Below are positions 34,899 to 43,976 of a stretch of DNA of 64,000 bases, in pieces. A model generated the notes under the pieces. It worked only from the letters and a program-made list of their open reading frames with translations, did no database searches and was not told the origin of the DNA. The position numbers were made by a program, and so were the translations under genes. Positions within the stretch are counted from its first letter, which is position 1. The number at the start of each line of letters is the position of its first letter. Source of the stretch: Paenibacillus vini (GTDB lineage: Bacteria > Bacillota > Bacilli > Paenibacillales > Paenibacillaceae); assembly GCF_018403325.1 (NCBI RefSeq), contig NZ_BOSL01000012.1, positions 62,001 through 126,000 of the forward strand, in the 5' to 3' direction.

Positions 34899-36980
34899 AT
34901 GATGAACAAATTGCCACCGATTAGCGAAAAATTGCCTGTGATGATGCACGGAGCGGACTACAATCCGGAGCAGTGGCTGCATGACCCGGCCGTGCTCGAG
35001 GAAGACATCCGGCTGATGAAGCTCGCGAATTGCAATGTGATGTCCGTCGGGATTTTCTCCTGGGCGGCGCTGGAGCCGGAAGAAGGGACATTCACATTCG
35101 ATTGGCTGGATCGCGTACTGGACCGGCTGGCAGCTAACGGAATCTACGCCTGGCTGGCGACGCCGAGCGGCGCGCGTCCGGCCTGGATGTCCGAGAAATA
35201 TCCGGAAGTGCTTCGGGTAGAAGCTAATCGCCAACGCAATCTGCACGGCATGCGGCACAATCACTGCTTCACCTCGCCAGTGTACAGGGAGAAGATTGCG
35301 ATTATGAACATCAAGCTGGCGGAGCGGTATTCCGCTCATCCGGCCGTCATCGGTTGGCATGTCTCCAACGAGTATGGCGGAGAATGCCATTGCGATTACT
35401 GCCAGGAGGCTTTCCGGGCTTGGCTGAAACGGAAATACGGCAGTCTGGAGGCGCTGAATCGGGCCTGGTGGACGACGTTCTGGAGCCACACCTATACCTC
35501 CTGGTCACAGGTCGAGTCACCCGCCCCGCACGGAGAAATGATGGTTCATGGTCACAACTTGGACTGGCGGCGGTTCGTGTCCGACCAGACGATCGATTTC
35601 TTCCGGCATGAAATCACTCCGCTAAAGGCAATAAATCCGGACTTGCCTTGCACGGCAAACATGATGGATTTATTCTACGGGCTGGATTACCGGGAGTTTG
35701 CCAAAGCCGTGGATGTCATTTCCTGGGACGCTTATCCGACCTGGCATGAAGCGGAATCGGAGATCGGGATCGCCTCCTGGTTTGCTTTTAACCACGATTT
35801 GTTCCGCACCTTGAAGAAGAAGCCGTTCATGCTGATGGAAAGCACACCGAGCCAGACAAACTGGCAGCCGGTCAGCAAATTGAAGCGGCCAGGCATGCAC
35901 CGTCTTTCTTCGTTGCAGGCGGTCGCTCATGGATCGGACACGGTTCAGTATTTCCAATGGCGCAAAAGCAGGGGCTCCAGCGAAAAATTCCACGGGGCCG
36001 TCGTCGACCATGTCGGAAATGAGCATACCCGCGTATTCCACGAGGTCGCGGAATTGGGCCAAACCCTGTCGCGGATGACAGAGGTTGTCGGTACGAATGT
36101 TCCGGCGGAAGCGGCCATTCTGTTTGATTGGGACAATCGCTGGGCAATCAATGATGCACAAGGTCCGCGTAATGGGGGATTGCATTACGAGCAGACCGTC
36201 GTGCAGCATTACCGGGCATTATGGAAACAGGGTGTGCCAACGGATATTATCGGATCTAATGACGATTTCACCGCCTATAAATTGATCGTGCTGCCTATGG
36301 CCTATTTGCTTCGGGAAGAAACGGGTGCGAGACTGGAGCAATTCGTGAATGAGGGCGGTACTCTGCTGGTCACCTACTGGTCCGGTATCGTCAATGAAAA
36401 TGATCTATGCCATCTAAATGGATTCCCCGGGCCGCTTCGGCATGTTTTAGGCATCTGGGCGGAGGAAATCGACGGGCTGCATGACCATGACAGCAACTCG
36501 CTCGTCATGTCTTCCGGAAACCGGCTTGGTCTGGAGGGAAGCTATGAAATCCGCGAGTTGTGCGAGGTGATACATGCTGAAAGCGCGGAAGTTCTGGCAA
36601 CCTACGGGGACGATTTCTATGCCGGCAAGCCGGTGCTGACCGTGAATCGGCCGGAGTCGGCGGGATCGGGCCGGGCGTATTATTTGGCCGCGCGCGTTAG
36701 TGAAGATGCTTTTTACGATGCGCTCTACGGCAAGCTGGTCGAAGAAAGCGGGGTGCTCCGCACACTGGATAGCCAACTGCCTGAAGGCGTTACCGCCCAG
36801 CTTCGGTGTGATGGCGATCATGATTACGTATTCCTGCTTAATTTCACCGGCAAAACGGCGAAGGTCCAGTTGGACAGCAGGGAATACGTGGATCTTGAAA
36901 CCGGCGAATCTTTGTCCGGGACGCTGGATCTCCCGTTATACGGTTCGCTGGTGCTGAAGCGGAAACATGATCGGGATTAG
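34899..36980 (+). CDS. GH42 beta-galactosidase
   Basis: 693 residues, usual length. Three domains: TIM barrel (about 1-395), trimerisation/Rossmann-like domain (about 396-600) and a small C-terminal beta domain. Acid/base Glu158 lies in WHVSNEYGGE and nucleophile Glu314 in MLMESTPSQT. The zinc-binding cysteines of GH42 (ECHCDYC, plus an upstream Cys) are present. No signal peptide, so it cleaves imported beta-galacto-oligosaccharides in the cytoplasm. GGAGG lies 8 nt before the first of two adjacent ATG codons. Same plan as B. subtilis GanA. Confidence 0.95.
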   Translation: MMNKLPPISEKLPVMMHGADYNPEQWLHDPAVLEEDIRLMKLANCNVMSVGIFSWAALEPEEGTFTFDWLDRVLDRLAANGIYAWLATPSGARPAWMSEKYPEVLRVEANRQRNLHGMRHNHCFTSPVYREKIAIMNIKLAERYSAHPAVIGWHVSNEYGGECHCDYCQEAFRAWLKRKYGSLEALNRAWWTTFWSHTYTSWSQVESPAPHGEMMVHGHNLDWRRFVSDQTIDFFRHEITPLKAINPDLPCTANMMDLFYGLDYREFAKAVDVISWDAYPTWHEAESEIGIASWFAFNHDLFRTLKKKPFMLMESTPSQTNWQPVSKLKRPGMHRLSSLQAVAHGSDTVQYFQWRKSRGSSEKFHGAVVDHVGNEHTRVFHEVAELGQTLSRMTEVVGTNVPAEAAILFDWDNRWAINDAQGPRNGGLHYEQTVVQHYRALWKQGVPTDIIGSNDDFTAYKLIVLPMAYLLREETGARLEQFVNEGGTLLVTYWSGIVNENDLCHLNGFPGPLRHVLGIWAEEIDGLHDHDSNSLVMSSGNRLGLEGSYEIRELCEVIHAESAEVLATYGDDFYAGKPVLTVNRPESAGSGRAYYLAARVSEDAFYDALYGKLVEESGVLRTLDSQLPEGVTAQLRCDGDHDYVFLLNFTGKTAKVQLDSREYVDLETGESLSGTLDLPLYGSLVLKRKHDRD

Positions 36981-37010
36981 ATTCAAGTTTGCAAGTCAAC
37001 GTAAAGCTGA

Positions 37011-37053
37011 TCCGGAGGCAGGAAAGGGAGGGAATCCCTATGCCTCCTCCGGA
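37011..37053 (+). other. Hairpin between GH42 and GH53 genes
   Basis: TCCGGAGGCA pairs with TGCCTCC-T-CCGGA (small bulge), with inner GGGA/TCCC. It is not followed by a T-run, so a role in mRNA processing or stability is more likely than termination. It lies in the leader of the surface galactanase. Confidence 0.5.
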
Positions 37054-37085
37054 ATCTATATTCTTGATTAGGGAGGTAGATGGAC

Positions 37086-40000
37086 ATGAAGATTCCACCA
37101 AGGATGAATAAAAGATTACTGATGGTTTTAACATTTGTGTTAGCGCTTCCAAATTTAATGATTACATACTCTCCCTCTGTGACAGCCGCCGCCGGTTCCG
37201 CCTTATCAACAGGACTGACACTGGAAAACCCGGGGTTTGAACTCGGAGACCTGACGGGTTGGACGGTAACAGGGGCCACCTATGCCGCAATGGTGAAAAA
37301 CAACTCGGAAGACGCCCATTCGGGCAGTCATTCATTCAATTATTGGTATGGGGATCATGGCTATGAATTCAGGTTGTCCCAAACGTTAAGCGGCCTTGAG
37401 AACGGGACCTATGAATTGCGGGCATGGGCTTCGGGCAAAGACGAGGAACTGGAAGCGAAGCTGTTCGCCGAAACGGGAGGCGTCAATGATGGTGACGAAG
37501 TTGGGGGAGAAGATGCGGGCTCTAGCTCTGGAGTCACCATGAGCACAAAGATCGTCAACAACGGCTGGAATGTATGGAAGGAGTATAAAGTAGAGGACAT
37601 TCAGGTAACCGACGGTCGTGTTACCATTGGTTTTGAGGTGGCAGCACCGGCCGATTACTGGGGATATTTCGATGATATCCAACTGGTGAAATCGGGGGAA
37701 GAAGCTTATGATCCTAATAATTTCATTAAAGGCGTAGACATTTCCACCCTACAGGCACTAGAAGAACTCGGTGTCCAGTTTTATGACGATGGCTCGAGCA
37801 AAGATTTGCTGACCATCCTTAAAGACCATGGCGTGAACTACGTTCGGCTGCGGCTTTGGAACGACCCGGTTGAAGCGGGCGGCTTCAATGACCGGGAGCA
37901 TACCGTAGAGATGGCGACTCGGGTCAAAGCCGCAGGGTTGAAATTGTTGCTGGATTTCCATTATTCCGATTTCTGGGCCGACCCCGGCAAACAGGTCAAG
38001 CCCGCGGCATGGGAAGGACTGGATTTTCCGGCGCTTAAACAGGCGGTTTATGACTATACCTCCGATGTATTGACCGAACTGGGGGATCTCAATGCGTACC
38101 CTGATATGATACAAATCGGCAACGAGATCAATAGCGGCATGATTCATCCTGAAGGATCGACCGCTAACTTCGATAATTTGGCTGAACTGCTGAATCAAGG
38201 AAGCCAAGCGGTTCGGGATACGACGCCGGAAGGGCAGGAAACGAAAATTATGCTTCACTTGGCTGAAGGGGGAAGCAACGGCAAATTCCGCAGCTTCTTT
38301 GATCAAATCAAAGCACGCGGCGTCGATTACGATGTGATCGGACTATCCTACTATCCATATTGGCACGGAACGTTTCAAGATCTGAAGAGCAATATGAATG
38401 ATCTCGTAGCCCGGTACGGAAAACAAGTAGTCGTTGCAGAGACAGCATATCCGTATACCTATGATGACGGGGACGATCACGGAAATATTGCAGGCGAAGC
38501 AGAAACGGACATCGCCGGATTCCCCGCTTCGGTGGCCAATCAAAAACTGGTGACCGAAACCGTATTAAACACGGTTGCCAGCGTCGACGGGCATAACGGT
38601 CTGGGTGTGTTTTATTGGGAACCGGCCTGGCTGCCGGGTGTCGGCTGGAAAGCAGGAGAAGGCAATGCTTGGGAAAATCAGGCGATGTTTGATTTTGGCG
38701 GCAATGCCCTGGCATCCCTGGATGCATTCCGGTTTGTTCCAGGCAGCATCACCGAGGTGCTTCCGCTACTGGTATATGCAGCAGATGGAGTTACCGTTTC
38801 CAAAGGAACAACTCCGGTGCTTCCGGCCAAAGTGAATGTTCTCTACAACGAAGGTTCCATTCGACCGACCGCTGTTCTTTGGGACGGCATTTCGGAAGAA
38901 CTGCTTACTAAGCCTGGGAAGTTTACGGTTTATGGCCAGGTAGCCGGTATAGAACAGCAGGCCAGGATTGAAATTACCGTATTGGAAAAAGCGAACATGC
39001 TTCAAAATCCCGGCTTCGAGAGCGGAGATCTGACTCACTGGACAATTTCGGGAACCAGCGCCGCCGGTAAAGTCGAGAAAAATGCAGGTAATGCCCATTC
39101 GGGAAGCCATGCGTTTAACTACTGGTACGGGGAGCCTTACGGTTATCAGTTGACCCAAAATGTCAGCGGGTTATCGAACGGAACCTATACTCTTAAAGCA
39201 TGGGCGTCCGGAGGCGGAGGCGAAACGATACTCAAGCTCTTTGCCACGGATTCTTCAGGCAAAATGCAAGGGACCGATATGCTCAACACGGGCTGGAATG
39301 TTTGGAAACAGTATGCCGTAGAGAATATTCAGGTTGAAGACGGGCGTTTGACGATTGGATTCGAGGTTGAAGCACCCGAAGAAATCTGGGGATATTTTGA
39401 TGACGTCGAATTGATCCAAACCGCAGAGGCGCCGACGATGCCTACCAACCCTACCACGCCAGCGGAGCCCTCTAACCCGCAAGGCGGAGGTACTTCGGGC
39501 GGGTTGAGCTCGAATACAGGCAATCCCGGAGTGAAAGGTCCTGAAAGTAAGCCTGCAACGCTAACCATTAAACCTGACCAAATGAAGCGAAATGGAGACG
39601 GAATCGTATCGATTGACGTAAGTGAACAGGTGTCTACACTGATCTTAACCGGCGAAGTTATTAAATCGCTTGGAAACAGTGCTCTAGAAGTCTCGAATGG
39701 GAACCTGAAGCTGAATCTGCCAAACGAAGTATTGCAGCAGCTTATCGGGGAGACAGCGAAGTCTGCTGATTATTCGGTCTCCCTGCAATTCGCCCAAGGC
39801 GACAAGCAAGCCCTGGAATTAGCGCTGGGCAAGGGAACTGCACGGACTGAATTTACCTCGATCGAATATGCGGGACCGATGTATGATTTTAAACTGTCAC
39901 TATTAGGTCCGGATGGCACCGAGATCGTCATGGACCGGTTCGTAAAGCCCGTAACGATCTCTATCAAACCAAATACGGGAGTTCATAAAAATACTACCGG

Positions 40001-40664
40001 TATCTATTATATTTCCGAAGGCGGTAACCTGGAATTTGCAGGCGGTCGTTGGATTGACGGGGAAGTGACTGCGGAATTGAGTCATTTCAGTCCCTATGCG
40101 GTGCTGCAAGTCACCAAGCAGTTTGTAGATGTCTCCGACACGAACTGGGCATTTGAAGCAGTGGCAGGACTTGCAGCCAAGCAAGTCGTTAAGGGAACGG
40201 CAAACGGAGCATTTGAACCGGGCCGCTCCGTAAGCCGGGCGGAGTTTGTCGCTATGCTTACCCGCGCTCTGAGACTCAAGCCGGGTGCAGCGGCAGGCTT
40301 CACAGACGTGGCTTCGGACGTGTGGTACTCCGGTGCTGTGTCGGCTGCCTATAATGCGGGAATCATAAAAGGTAGAGCCGCAACCGCCGGTATGCTGTTT
40401 GATCCAAACGCTCCGGTTACCCGTCAGGAAATGGCGGTCTTGCTGATGAATGCCTATGCACTGAAAGGGACATCCGAAGGTACGCTTCAGTCAGGTTCAT
40501 TTGCGGATGAAGACAAAATTTCCGTTTGGGCGAATTCAGCCATAAAAAACGCGCAGGCCCTTGGATTGGTACAAGGCAGGGGAGACGGAGGCTTTGCTCC
40601 GACTGAACCTCTCACCCGGGCTGAAGCGGCACAAGCTGTTTATCAATTGTGGATTGCATTATAA
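37086..40664 (+). CDS. Surface-anchored GH53 endo-beta-1,4-galactanase with two CBM61-like modules and SLH domain
   Basis: 1192 residues. Signal peptide (about 1-35), CBM61-like module (about 40-205), GH53 barrel (about 212-545) with catalytic Glu residues in QIGNEIN and VVAETAYPY, an Ig-like bacterial domain (about 548-635), a second CBM61-like module (about 638-780, clearly duplicated from the first: HSGSH-FNYWYG in both), a Pro/Thr/Gly linker, a beta-rich domain (about 820-1010) and three SLH modules (about 1015-1190). It should cleave beta-1,4-galactan (type I arabinogalactan of pectin) at the cell surface and feed the importer. The ATG at 37086 has GGGAGG 9 nt away; the ATG at 37080 is too close. 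Last gene of the galactan locus. Confidence 0.93.
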   Translation: MKIPPRMNKRLLMVLTFVLALPNLMITYSPSVTAAAGSALSTGLTLENPGFELGDLTGWTVTGATYAAMVKNNSEDAHSGSHSFNYWYGDHGYEFRLSQTLSGLENGTYELRAWASGKDEELEAKLFAETGGVNDGDEVGGEDAGSSSGVTMSTKIVNNGWNVWKEYKVEDIQVTDGRVTIGFEVAAPADYWGYFDDIQLVKSGEEAYDPNNFIKGVDISTLQALEELGVQFYDDGSSKDLLTILKDHGVNYVRLRLWNDPVEAGGFNDREHTVEMATRVKAAGLKLLLDFHYSDFWADPGKQVKPAAWEGLDFPALKQAVYDYTSDVLTELGDLNAYPDMIQIGNEINSGMIHPEGSTANFDNLAELLNQGSQAVRDTTPEGQETKIMLHLAEGGSNGKFRSFFDQIKARGVDYDVIGLSYYPYWHGTFQDLKSNMNDLVARYGKQVVVAETAYPYTYDDGDDHGNIAGEAETDIAGFPASVANQKLVTETVLNTVASVDGHNGLGVFYWEPAWLPGVGWKAGEGNAWENQAMFDFGGNALASLDAFRFVPGSITEVLPLLVYAADGVTVSKGTTPVLPAKVNVLYNEGSIRPTAVLWDGISEELLTKPGKFTVYGQVAGIEQQARIEITVLEKANMLQNPGFESGDLTHWTISGTSAAGKVEKNAGNAHSGSHAFNYWYGEPYGYQLTQNVSGLSNGTYTLKAWASGGGGETILKLFATDSSGKMQGTDMLNTGWNVWKQYAVENIQVEDGRLTIGFEVEAPEEIWGYFDDVELIQTAEAPTMPTNPTTPAEPSNPQGGGTSGGLSSNTGNPGVKGPESKPATLTIKPDQMKRNGDGIVSIDVSEQVSTLILTGEVIKSLGNSALEVSNGNLKLNLPNEVLQQLIGETAKSADYSVSLQFAQGDKQALELALGKGTARTEFTSIEYAGPMYDFKLSLLGPDGTEIVMDRFVKPVTISIKPNTGVHKNTTGIYYISEGGNLEFAGGRWIDGEVTAELSHFSPYAVLQVTKQFVDVSDTNWAFEAVAGLAAKQVVKGTANGAFEPGRSVSRAEFVAMLTRALRLKPGAAAGFTDVASDVWYSGAVSAAYNAGIIKGRAATAGMLFDPNAPVTRQEMAVLLMNAYALKGTSEGTLQSGSFADEDKISVWANSAIKNAQALGLVQGRGDGGFAPTEPLTRAEAAQAVYQLWIAL

Positions 40665-40680
40665 TATATAAATAAAGCCT

Positions 40681-40710
40681 AAGCCGGCATTTTGAATGCC
40701 GGCTTATCTG
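40681..40710 (+). terminator. Terminator after the GH53 gene
   Basis: Perfect 11-bp stem AAGCCGGCATT/AATGCCGGCTT with a 3-nt loop; the following T-run is poor (ATCTGT). Confidence 0.65.
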
Positions 40711-40726
40711 TATATCGGGGGGATAA

Positions 40727-41479
40727 ATGCATATGATTATGGAGATCCCATCCTGGCTGGGTTTTGGCATGCTCGTTATTTTGCTGGCCGGTTTCATACA
40801 AGGGGTAACCAGCTTCGGGTTTGCACTTGTTTCGCTGCCGTTGCTAACTCTGTTTCTCCCGCTGAGACAGGTGGTTCCTCTGATCGTCATCCTCAGTTTT
40901 TTTACGAATATAGCAATTTTTATTAATTGTTATAAACATGTCGTAATCCGTAAAATCGGGTTGCTTACACTGTCAGGCATTGTTGCGGCGCCGCTAGGGT
41001 CTTACTTGCTGCTGTATGTAAACGAAACGGCGTTAAAAATTGCCGCGGGCGGCCTTATCGTGCTGTCCTCGGCGGTCATGATGTCGGGGAAGACATTTCA
41101 GGTCACGAGAGAAAGGCTGGGCTTCGTAACGGTCGGTCTGGCCAGCGGTTTGCTGAACGGGAGCATATCCATGAGCGGACCTCCGGTGGCGTTGTTTCTG
41201 TCCAATCAAGGAACGGATAAGGGGGCTTTTCGGGGAAATCTGACCTTCTATGCGCTCCTATTGAATGCCGTGACCATCATATCCTATATATATGGCGGTC
41301 TGCTTGATGAGGCGGTTTCAGAGACTCTGGTATGGCTGATTCCGGCAATGATTGCAGGGGTGCTGCTTGGAATCTGGGCAGGAGGCAAGCTGAACGAGGC
41401 TGTTTTCAAAAAGCTGACTTTGATCTTGATTCTTGTGTCGGGCTGCTGGACGTTGTGGACCGCTATTAAGGGACTGTAA
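40727..41479 (+). CDS. TSUP-family (TauE/SafE) membrane transporter
   Basis: 250 residues with about eight helices and the duplicated TSUP pattern (LAGFIQGVTSFGFALVSLP in the first half, GLASGLLNGSISMSGPPVAL in the second). Members export sulfite, sulfoacetate or other organosulfur anions; substrate unknown here. GGGGGG precedes the ATG; the in-frame ATG two codons later is also possible. It is probably independent of the galactan locus because a hairpin lies between them. Confidence 0.9.
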   Translation: MHMIMEIPSWLGFGMLVILLAGFIQGVTSFGFALVSLPLLTLFLPLRQVVPLIVILSFFTNIAIFINCYKHVVIRKIGLLTLSGIVAAPLGSYLLLYVNETALKIAAGGLIVLSSAVMMSGKTFQVTRERLGFVTVGLASGLLNGSISMSGPPVALFLSNQGTDKGAFRGNLTFYALLLNAVTIISYIYGGLLDEAVSETLVWLIPAMIAGVLLGIWAGGKLNEAVFKKLTLILILVSGCWTLWTAIKGL

Positions 41480-41520
41480 CTTGGCTCTCACCCGTCCCTA
41501 ACCCATTGCGATTTTATGGT

Positions 41521-41548
41521 TTGACATTATTTTTGCGGCTATGATACT
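41521..41548 (+). promoter_or_regulatory. Promoter of the 119-residue membrane protein
   Basis: TTGACA (41521-41526), 16 nt, GATACT (41543-41548), 23 nt before the TTG start. Confidence 0.65.
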
Positions 41549-41571
41549 TTAGGCATGAATGAGGTGACTAA

Positions 41572-41931
41572 TTGGATCATATAGAATTATGGATTCTGCT
41601 CTTTCTCGCCATTGTCGGATTGGGTTGGCTGAGTCACAAACATAGATATTCCGGCAAAGTGAGAACGGCCTACCGGGAACTTAAGGAACTGGCGGCCAAG
41701 ACACGGGAAAATAAATCCGTTGCCGGGGATTTGGTGCTCTGGGAATCCGGACTGAAGGAACTGGAACGGCATCCTAACGAGTATAATTTACTTGACCAGG
41801 AAATTGGACTTCGGGAGACTTTCTTGACCTATCTGGTGAAGCATTATCCGCAGGATGGCCGGTTGGAACAGCTGCGGGCCGCAACCCAATATTCGAAGGA
41901 TGACGTCTGGGGAATGAAAGTAAGACGCTGA
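41572..41931 (+). CDS. Small single-span membrane protein, unknown function (TTG start)
   Basis: 119 residues. The TTG start is supported by GAGGTG 6 nt before it and by a consensus promoter close upstream. One N-terminal helix (about 4-22, IELWILLFLAIVGLGWLS) is followed by a soluble, charged helical domain. I do not recognise the family. It lies between a TSUP transporter and the def-deoC pair but has its own promoter, and def-deoC has another. Confidence 0.72.
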   Translation: MDHIELWILLFLAIVGLGWLSHKHRYSGKVRTAYRELKELAAKTRENKSVAGDLVLWESGLKELERHPNEYNLLDQEIGLRETFLTYLVKHYPQDGRLEQLRAATQYSKDDVWGMKVRR

Positions 41932-41933
41932 TT

Positions 41934-41962
41934 TTGACAATGCTCCGGCTGCGTGCTACGCT
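41934..41962 (+). promoter_or_regulatory. Sigma-A promoter of def-deoC
   Basis: TTGACA (41934-41939), 17 nt, TACGCT (41957-41962); it begins 3 nt after the preceding stop codon. Confidence 0.6.
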
Positions 41963-42021
41963 GGGGCTGGTCTTAAGTTAAGCGCAAATTTGGCATGTGA
42001 AGGTGGATGAAGGATTCACTC

Positions 42022-42603
42022 ATGAGTAAATTCAAAAGCGACTACATTATTACGATGGATGATATTGTGCGGGAAGGCGATCCTATCCTGCGGGTGGTGA
42101 CCGAGCCGGTCAGCGTGCCTCCGACGGAGGAGGACCGTGAGGAAATGGCGTCGATGATGGCCTTTTTGAAGAATAGCCAAGACCCGGAATTATCAAAAAA
42201 ATATAAGCTGCGGGCCGGAGTGGGGTTATCCGCGAACCAGATCGGTTTGAACAAACGGATGTTTGCCGCACTCTTGTCGGACGATCAGGGCAATGATCGT
42301 GAAGTAGCTCTGTTTAATCCCAAAATCGTCAGCCATTCGACGGCGATGGTGTATTTGCCGGAAAGTGAAGGCTGTCTGTCGGTGGACCGTGTAGTGCAGG
42401 GGTTTGTACCCCGCTACGAGAAGGTGCAGGTCAAGGCTATCGATGAGAAGGGCAAAGAAGTGAAGCTGCGCTTCAAAGGTTTCGACGCTATTGTTATGCA
42501 GCATGAACTCGACCATTTAAACGGAGTTATGTTTTATGACCGGATCAACAAGGAACACCCGTTCAAGCTGCCTGAAGGCGTGCAAATCACAAGCTTATAC
42601 TAA
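42022..42603 (+). CDS. def: Peptide deformylase (type 2, YkrB/Def-like)
   Basis: 193 residues from the ATG at 42022 (AAGGA 8 nt before); an in-frame ATG at 42007 is also possible. It removes the formyl group from nascent N-termini. The three motifs are present: [10 protein letters not shown] (usually GxGLAAxQ, here Ser for the first Ala and Asn for the second variable), EGCLSV with the metal-binding Cys, and HELDHLNG with the two metal-binding His and catalytic Glu. The insert between motifs is that of Gram-positive type 2 enzymes. It is followed 16 nt later by deoC. Confidence 0.94.
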   Translation: MSKFKSDYIITMDDIVREGDPILRVVTEPVSVPPTEEDREEMASMMAFLKNSQDPELSKKYKLRAGVGLSANQIGLNKRMFAALLSDDQGNDREVALFNPKIVSHSTAMVYLPESEGCLSVDRVVQGFVPRYEKVQVKAIDEKGKEVKLRFKGFDAIVMQHELDHLNGVMFYDRINKEHPFKLPEGVQITSLY

Positions 42604-42619
42604 ATTGGAGGAATTAAGG

Positions 42620-43297
42620 ATGAGTACGAAATCGGTAATAAGCCGGATCGATCATACGTTATTGAAGGCGGATGCGGGAAAAGAAGGCATTCTTAAACTG
42701 GCCGCCGAGGCAAAAGAGTATGGCTTTGCTTCCGTATGTGTGAACCCTTACTGGGTAAAGACCGCGGCCGAAGCGCTTAAGGATACGCCGAATGTGAAGG
42801 TGTGCACGGTTATCGGGTTTCCGCTAGGAGCGTCCGCACCGGAGGCAAAAGCTTTTGAAACCGTTCAAGCCATTCGCGACGGGGCTACCGAAGTTGACAT
42901 GGTCATTAATATCGGCGCGCTGAAGGATGGGGACGACGAAGCGGTTGTCCGCGATATGGTTGGTGTTGTCGAAAGCGCCGCAGGCAAAGCCTTGGTCAAG
43001 GTCATTCTTGAGACCTGCCTGTTGACCCCGGATGAGATCGTCCGGGCTTGTCGTCTGGCGGTTGCGGCTGGCGTTGATTTTGTTAAAACGTCAACCGGTT
43101 TTTCAACGGGCGGAGCCACGGTCGAAGCGGTAGCATTGATGGCGAAGACGGTCGGGCCAGGCATCGGAGTCAAAGCATCCGGAGGAGTCCGGAATCTTGC
43201 CGATGCTGAAGAGATGATCAAAGCCGGAGCAACCCGGCTCGGTACGAGCGCAGGCGTGGCGATCGCTCAAAGGCTTAGCAGCCGGAGTGATTATTAA
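42620..43297 (+). CDS. deoC: Deoxyribose-phosphate aldolase
   Basis: 225 residues. It splits 2-deoxyribose-5-phosphate into glyceraldehyde-3-phosphate and acetaldehyde in deoxynucleoside catabolism. The Schiff-base Lys156 lies in [10 protein letters not shown], and the proton-relay region GVKASGGVR is intact. The ATG at 42620 has GGAGG 8 nt before it; the longer frame overlaps def. Usual deo partners (phosphorylases, transporter) are not adjacent. Confidence 0.96.
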   Translation: MSTKSVISRIDHTLLKADAGKEGILKLAAEAKEYGFASVCVNPYWVKTAAEALKDTPNVKVCTVIGFPLGASAPEAKAFETVQAIRDGATEVDMVINIGALKDGDDEAVVRDMVGVVESAAGKALVKVILETCLLTPDEIVRACRLAVAAGVDFVKTSTGFSTGGATVEAVALMAKTVGPGIGVKASGGVRNLADAEEMIKAGATRLGTSAGVAIAQRLSSRSDY

Positions 43298-43324
43298 TAA
43301 AGCAGCGGCTAATAAGCTTGTATC

Positions 43325-43364
43325 AAAAGCGCTATTCCAACGAAAAGGGAATAGCGCTTTTTTT
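43325..43364 (+). terminator. Terminator of def-deoC
   Basis: AAAAGCGCTATTCC/GGAATAGCGCTTTT stem followed by further T. Confidence 0.9.
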
Positions 43365-43394
43365 GATGGATTTCCAGCGCGATTCAACGGCTCA

Positions 43395-43581
43395 TTAACT
43401 GGAAAACCTACAGTTAATTTTCTGTGATTTAAGATTTTTCAGACATTAACTGTAAAACGTACAGTTAATCCGTCATTATCGGCTTTCAAAGAGAAGAAAG
43501 AGCGAAAATAGCTGCAGGTTTTACAGCTATTTGTGAAAAATGGGGGCAGACGGGCAAATTAGCTGTAGAAAATCCAGTTAA
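43395..43581. repeat. Four spaced 23-nt palindromes (TTAACTG...CAGTTAA family)
   Basis: Copies at 43395-43417, 43446-43468, 43508-43530 and 43559-43581. Each is an imperfect dyad of the form TTAACTG-TAnnnnnTA-CAGTTAA; copy 3 reads ATAGCTG...CAGCTAT and copy 4 is mixed. Start-to-start spacing is 51, 62 and 51 nt. Copies 1-2 and 3-4 thus form two equal pairs. No gene is present. Function unknown. Confidence 0.8.
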
Positions 43582-43585
43582 TCTG

Positions 43586-43812
43586 CCTGGATCGCCTAGA
43601 TCACCTGGTTTAGCAAAATAGTTTGGAATGTCTGAATTACCTAAATAGTCTTATTGTCTGGAATACCTGGATTGCCTGGATTACCTGGATTGCCTGGATT
43701 ACCTGGATTGCCAGGGTTGTCTGGAATGTCTTAATTGCTGGATTACCTGGATTACCTGGAATACCTGGATTGCCTGGATTGTCTGGATTATCTGGCACGG
43801 CTGGAATGGCTG
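43586..43812. repeat. Degenerate 9-nt tandem repeat (CTGGATTGC/CTGGATTAC)
   Basis: About 20 or more units of a 9-nt motif with point variation and some unit-length irregularities. ORFs crossing it (Trp-Ile-Ala or Gly-Asn-Pro repeats) have no ribosome site or family resemblance, so this is treated as non-coding low-complexity DNA. Confidence 0.75.
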
Positions 43813-43828
43813 GGATGAGGGAAGGCGA

Positions 43829-43861
43829 CGGGCATCTCCCGGGCATCTCCCGGGCATCTCC
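43829..43861. repeat. Three perfect 11-nt tandem repeats
   Basis: CGGGCATCTCC is repeated three times without change (43829-43839, 43840-43850, 43851-43861), directly after the 9-nt repeat tract. Confidence 0.85.
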
Positions 43862-43976
43862 GAGCATAAATTATTTTTCTAGAAACAGGTATCAACTTTT
43901 TTTCCATGCCTCCCGTTACATGTACAGATAGTAACCGCGCGGGTTATCGAATACAGTCTGGGAATGAGGATGTTTT

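Noticed and set aside
33436-34917. 493-codon ORF antisense to the binding-protein gene
   Set aside because: Fully antisense to a clear lipoprotein gene with promoter-side neighbours in frame; composition typical of a shadow frame.
43395-43581. Possible CRISPR array
   Set aside because: Only four degenerate palindromic units; the repeats vary and the intervening pieces are not spacer-like in regularity (28 or 39 nt); no cas genes or leader nearby.
43623-43931. ORF with Trp-Ile-Ala and Gly-Leu-Pro repeats
   Set aside because: It is the translation of the 9-nt tandem repeat; no ribosome site and the opposite strand is equally open.
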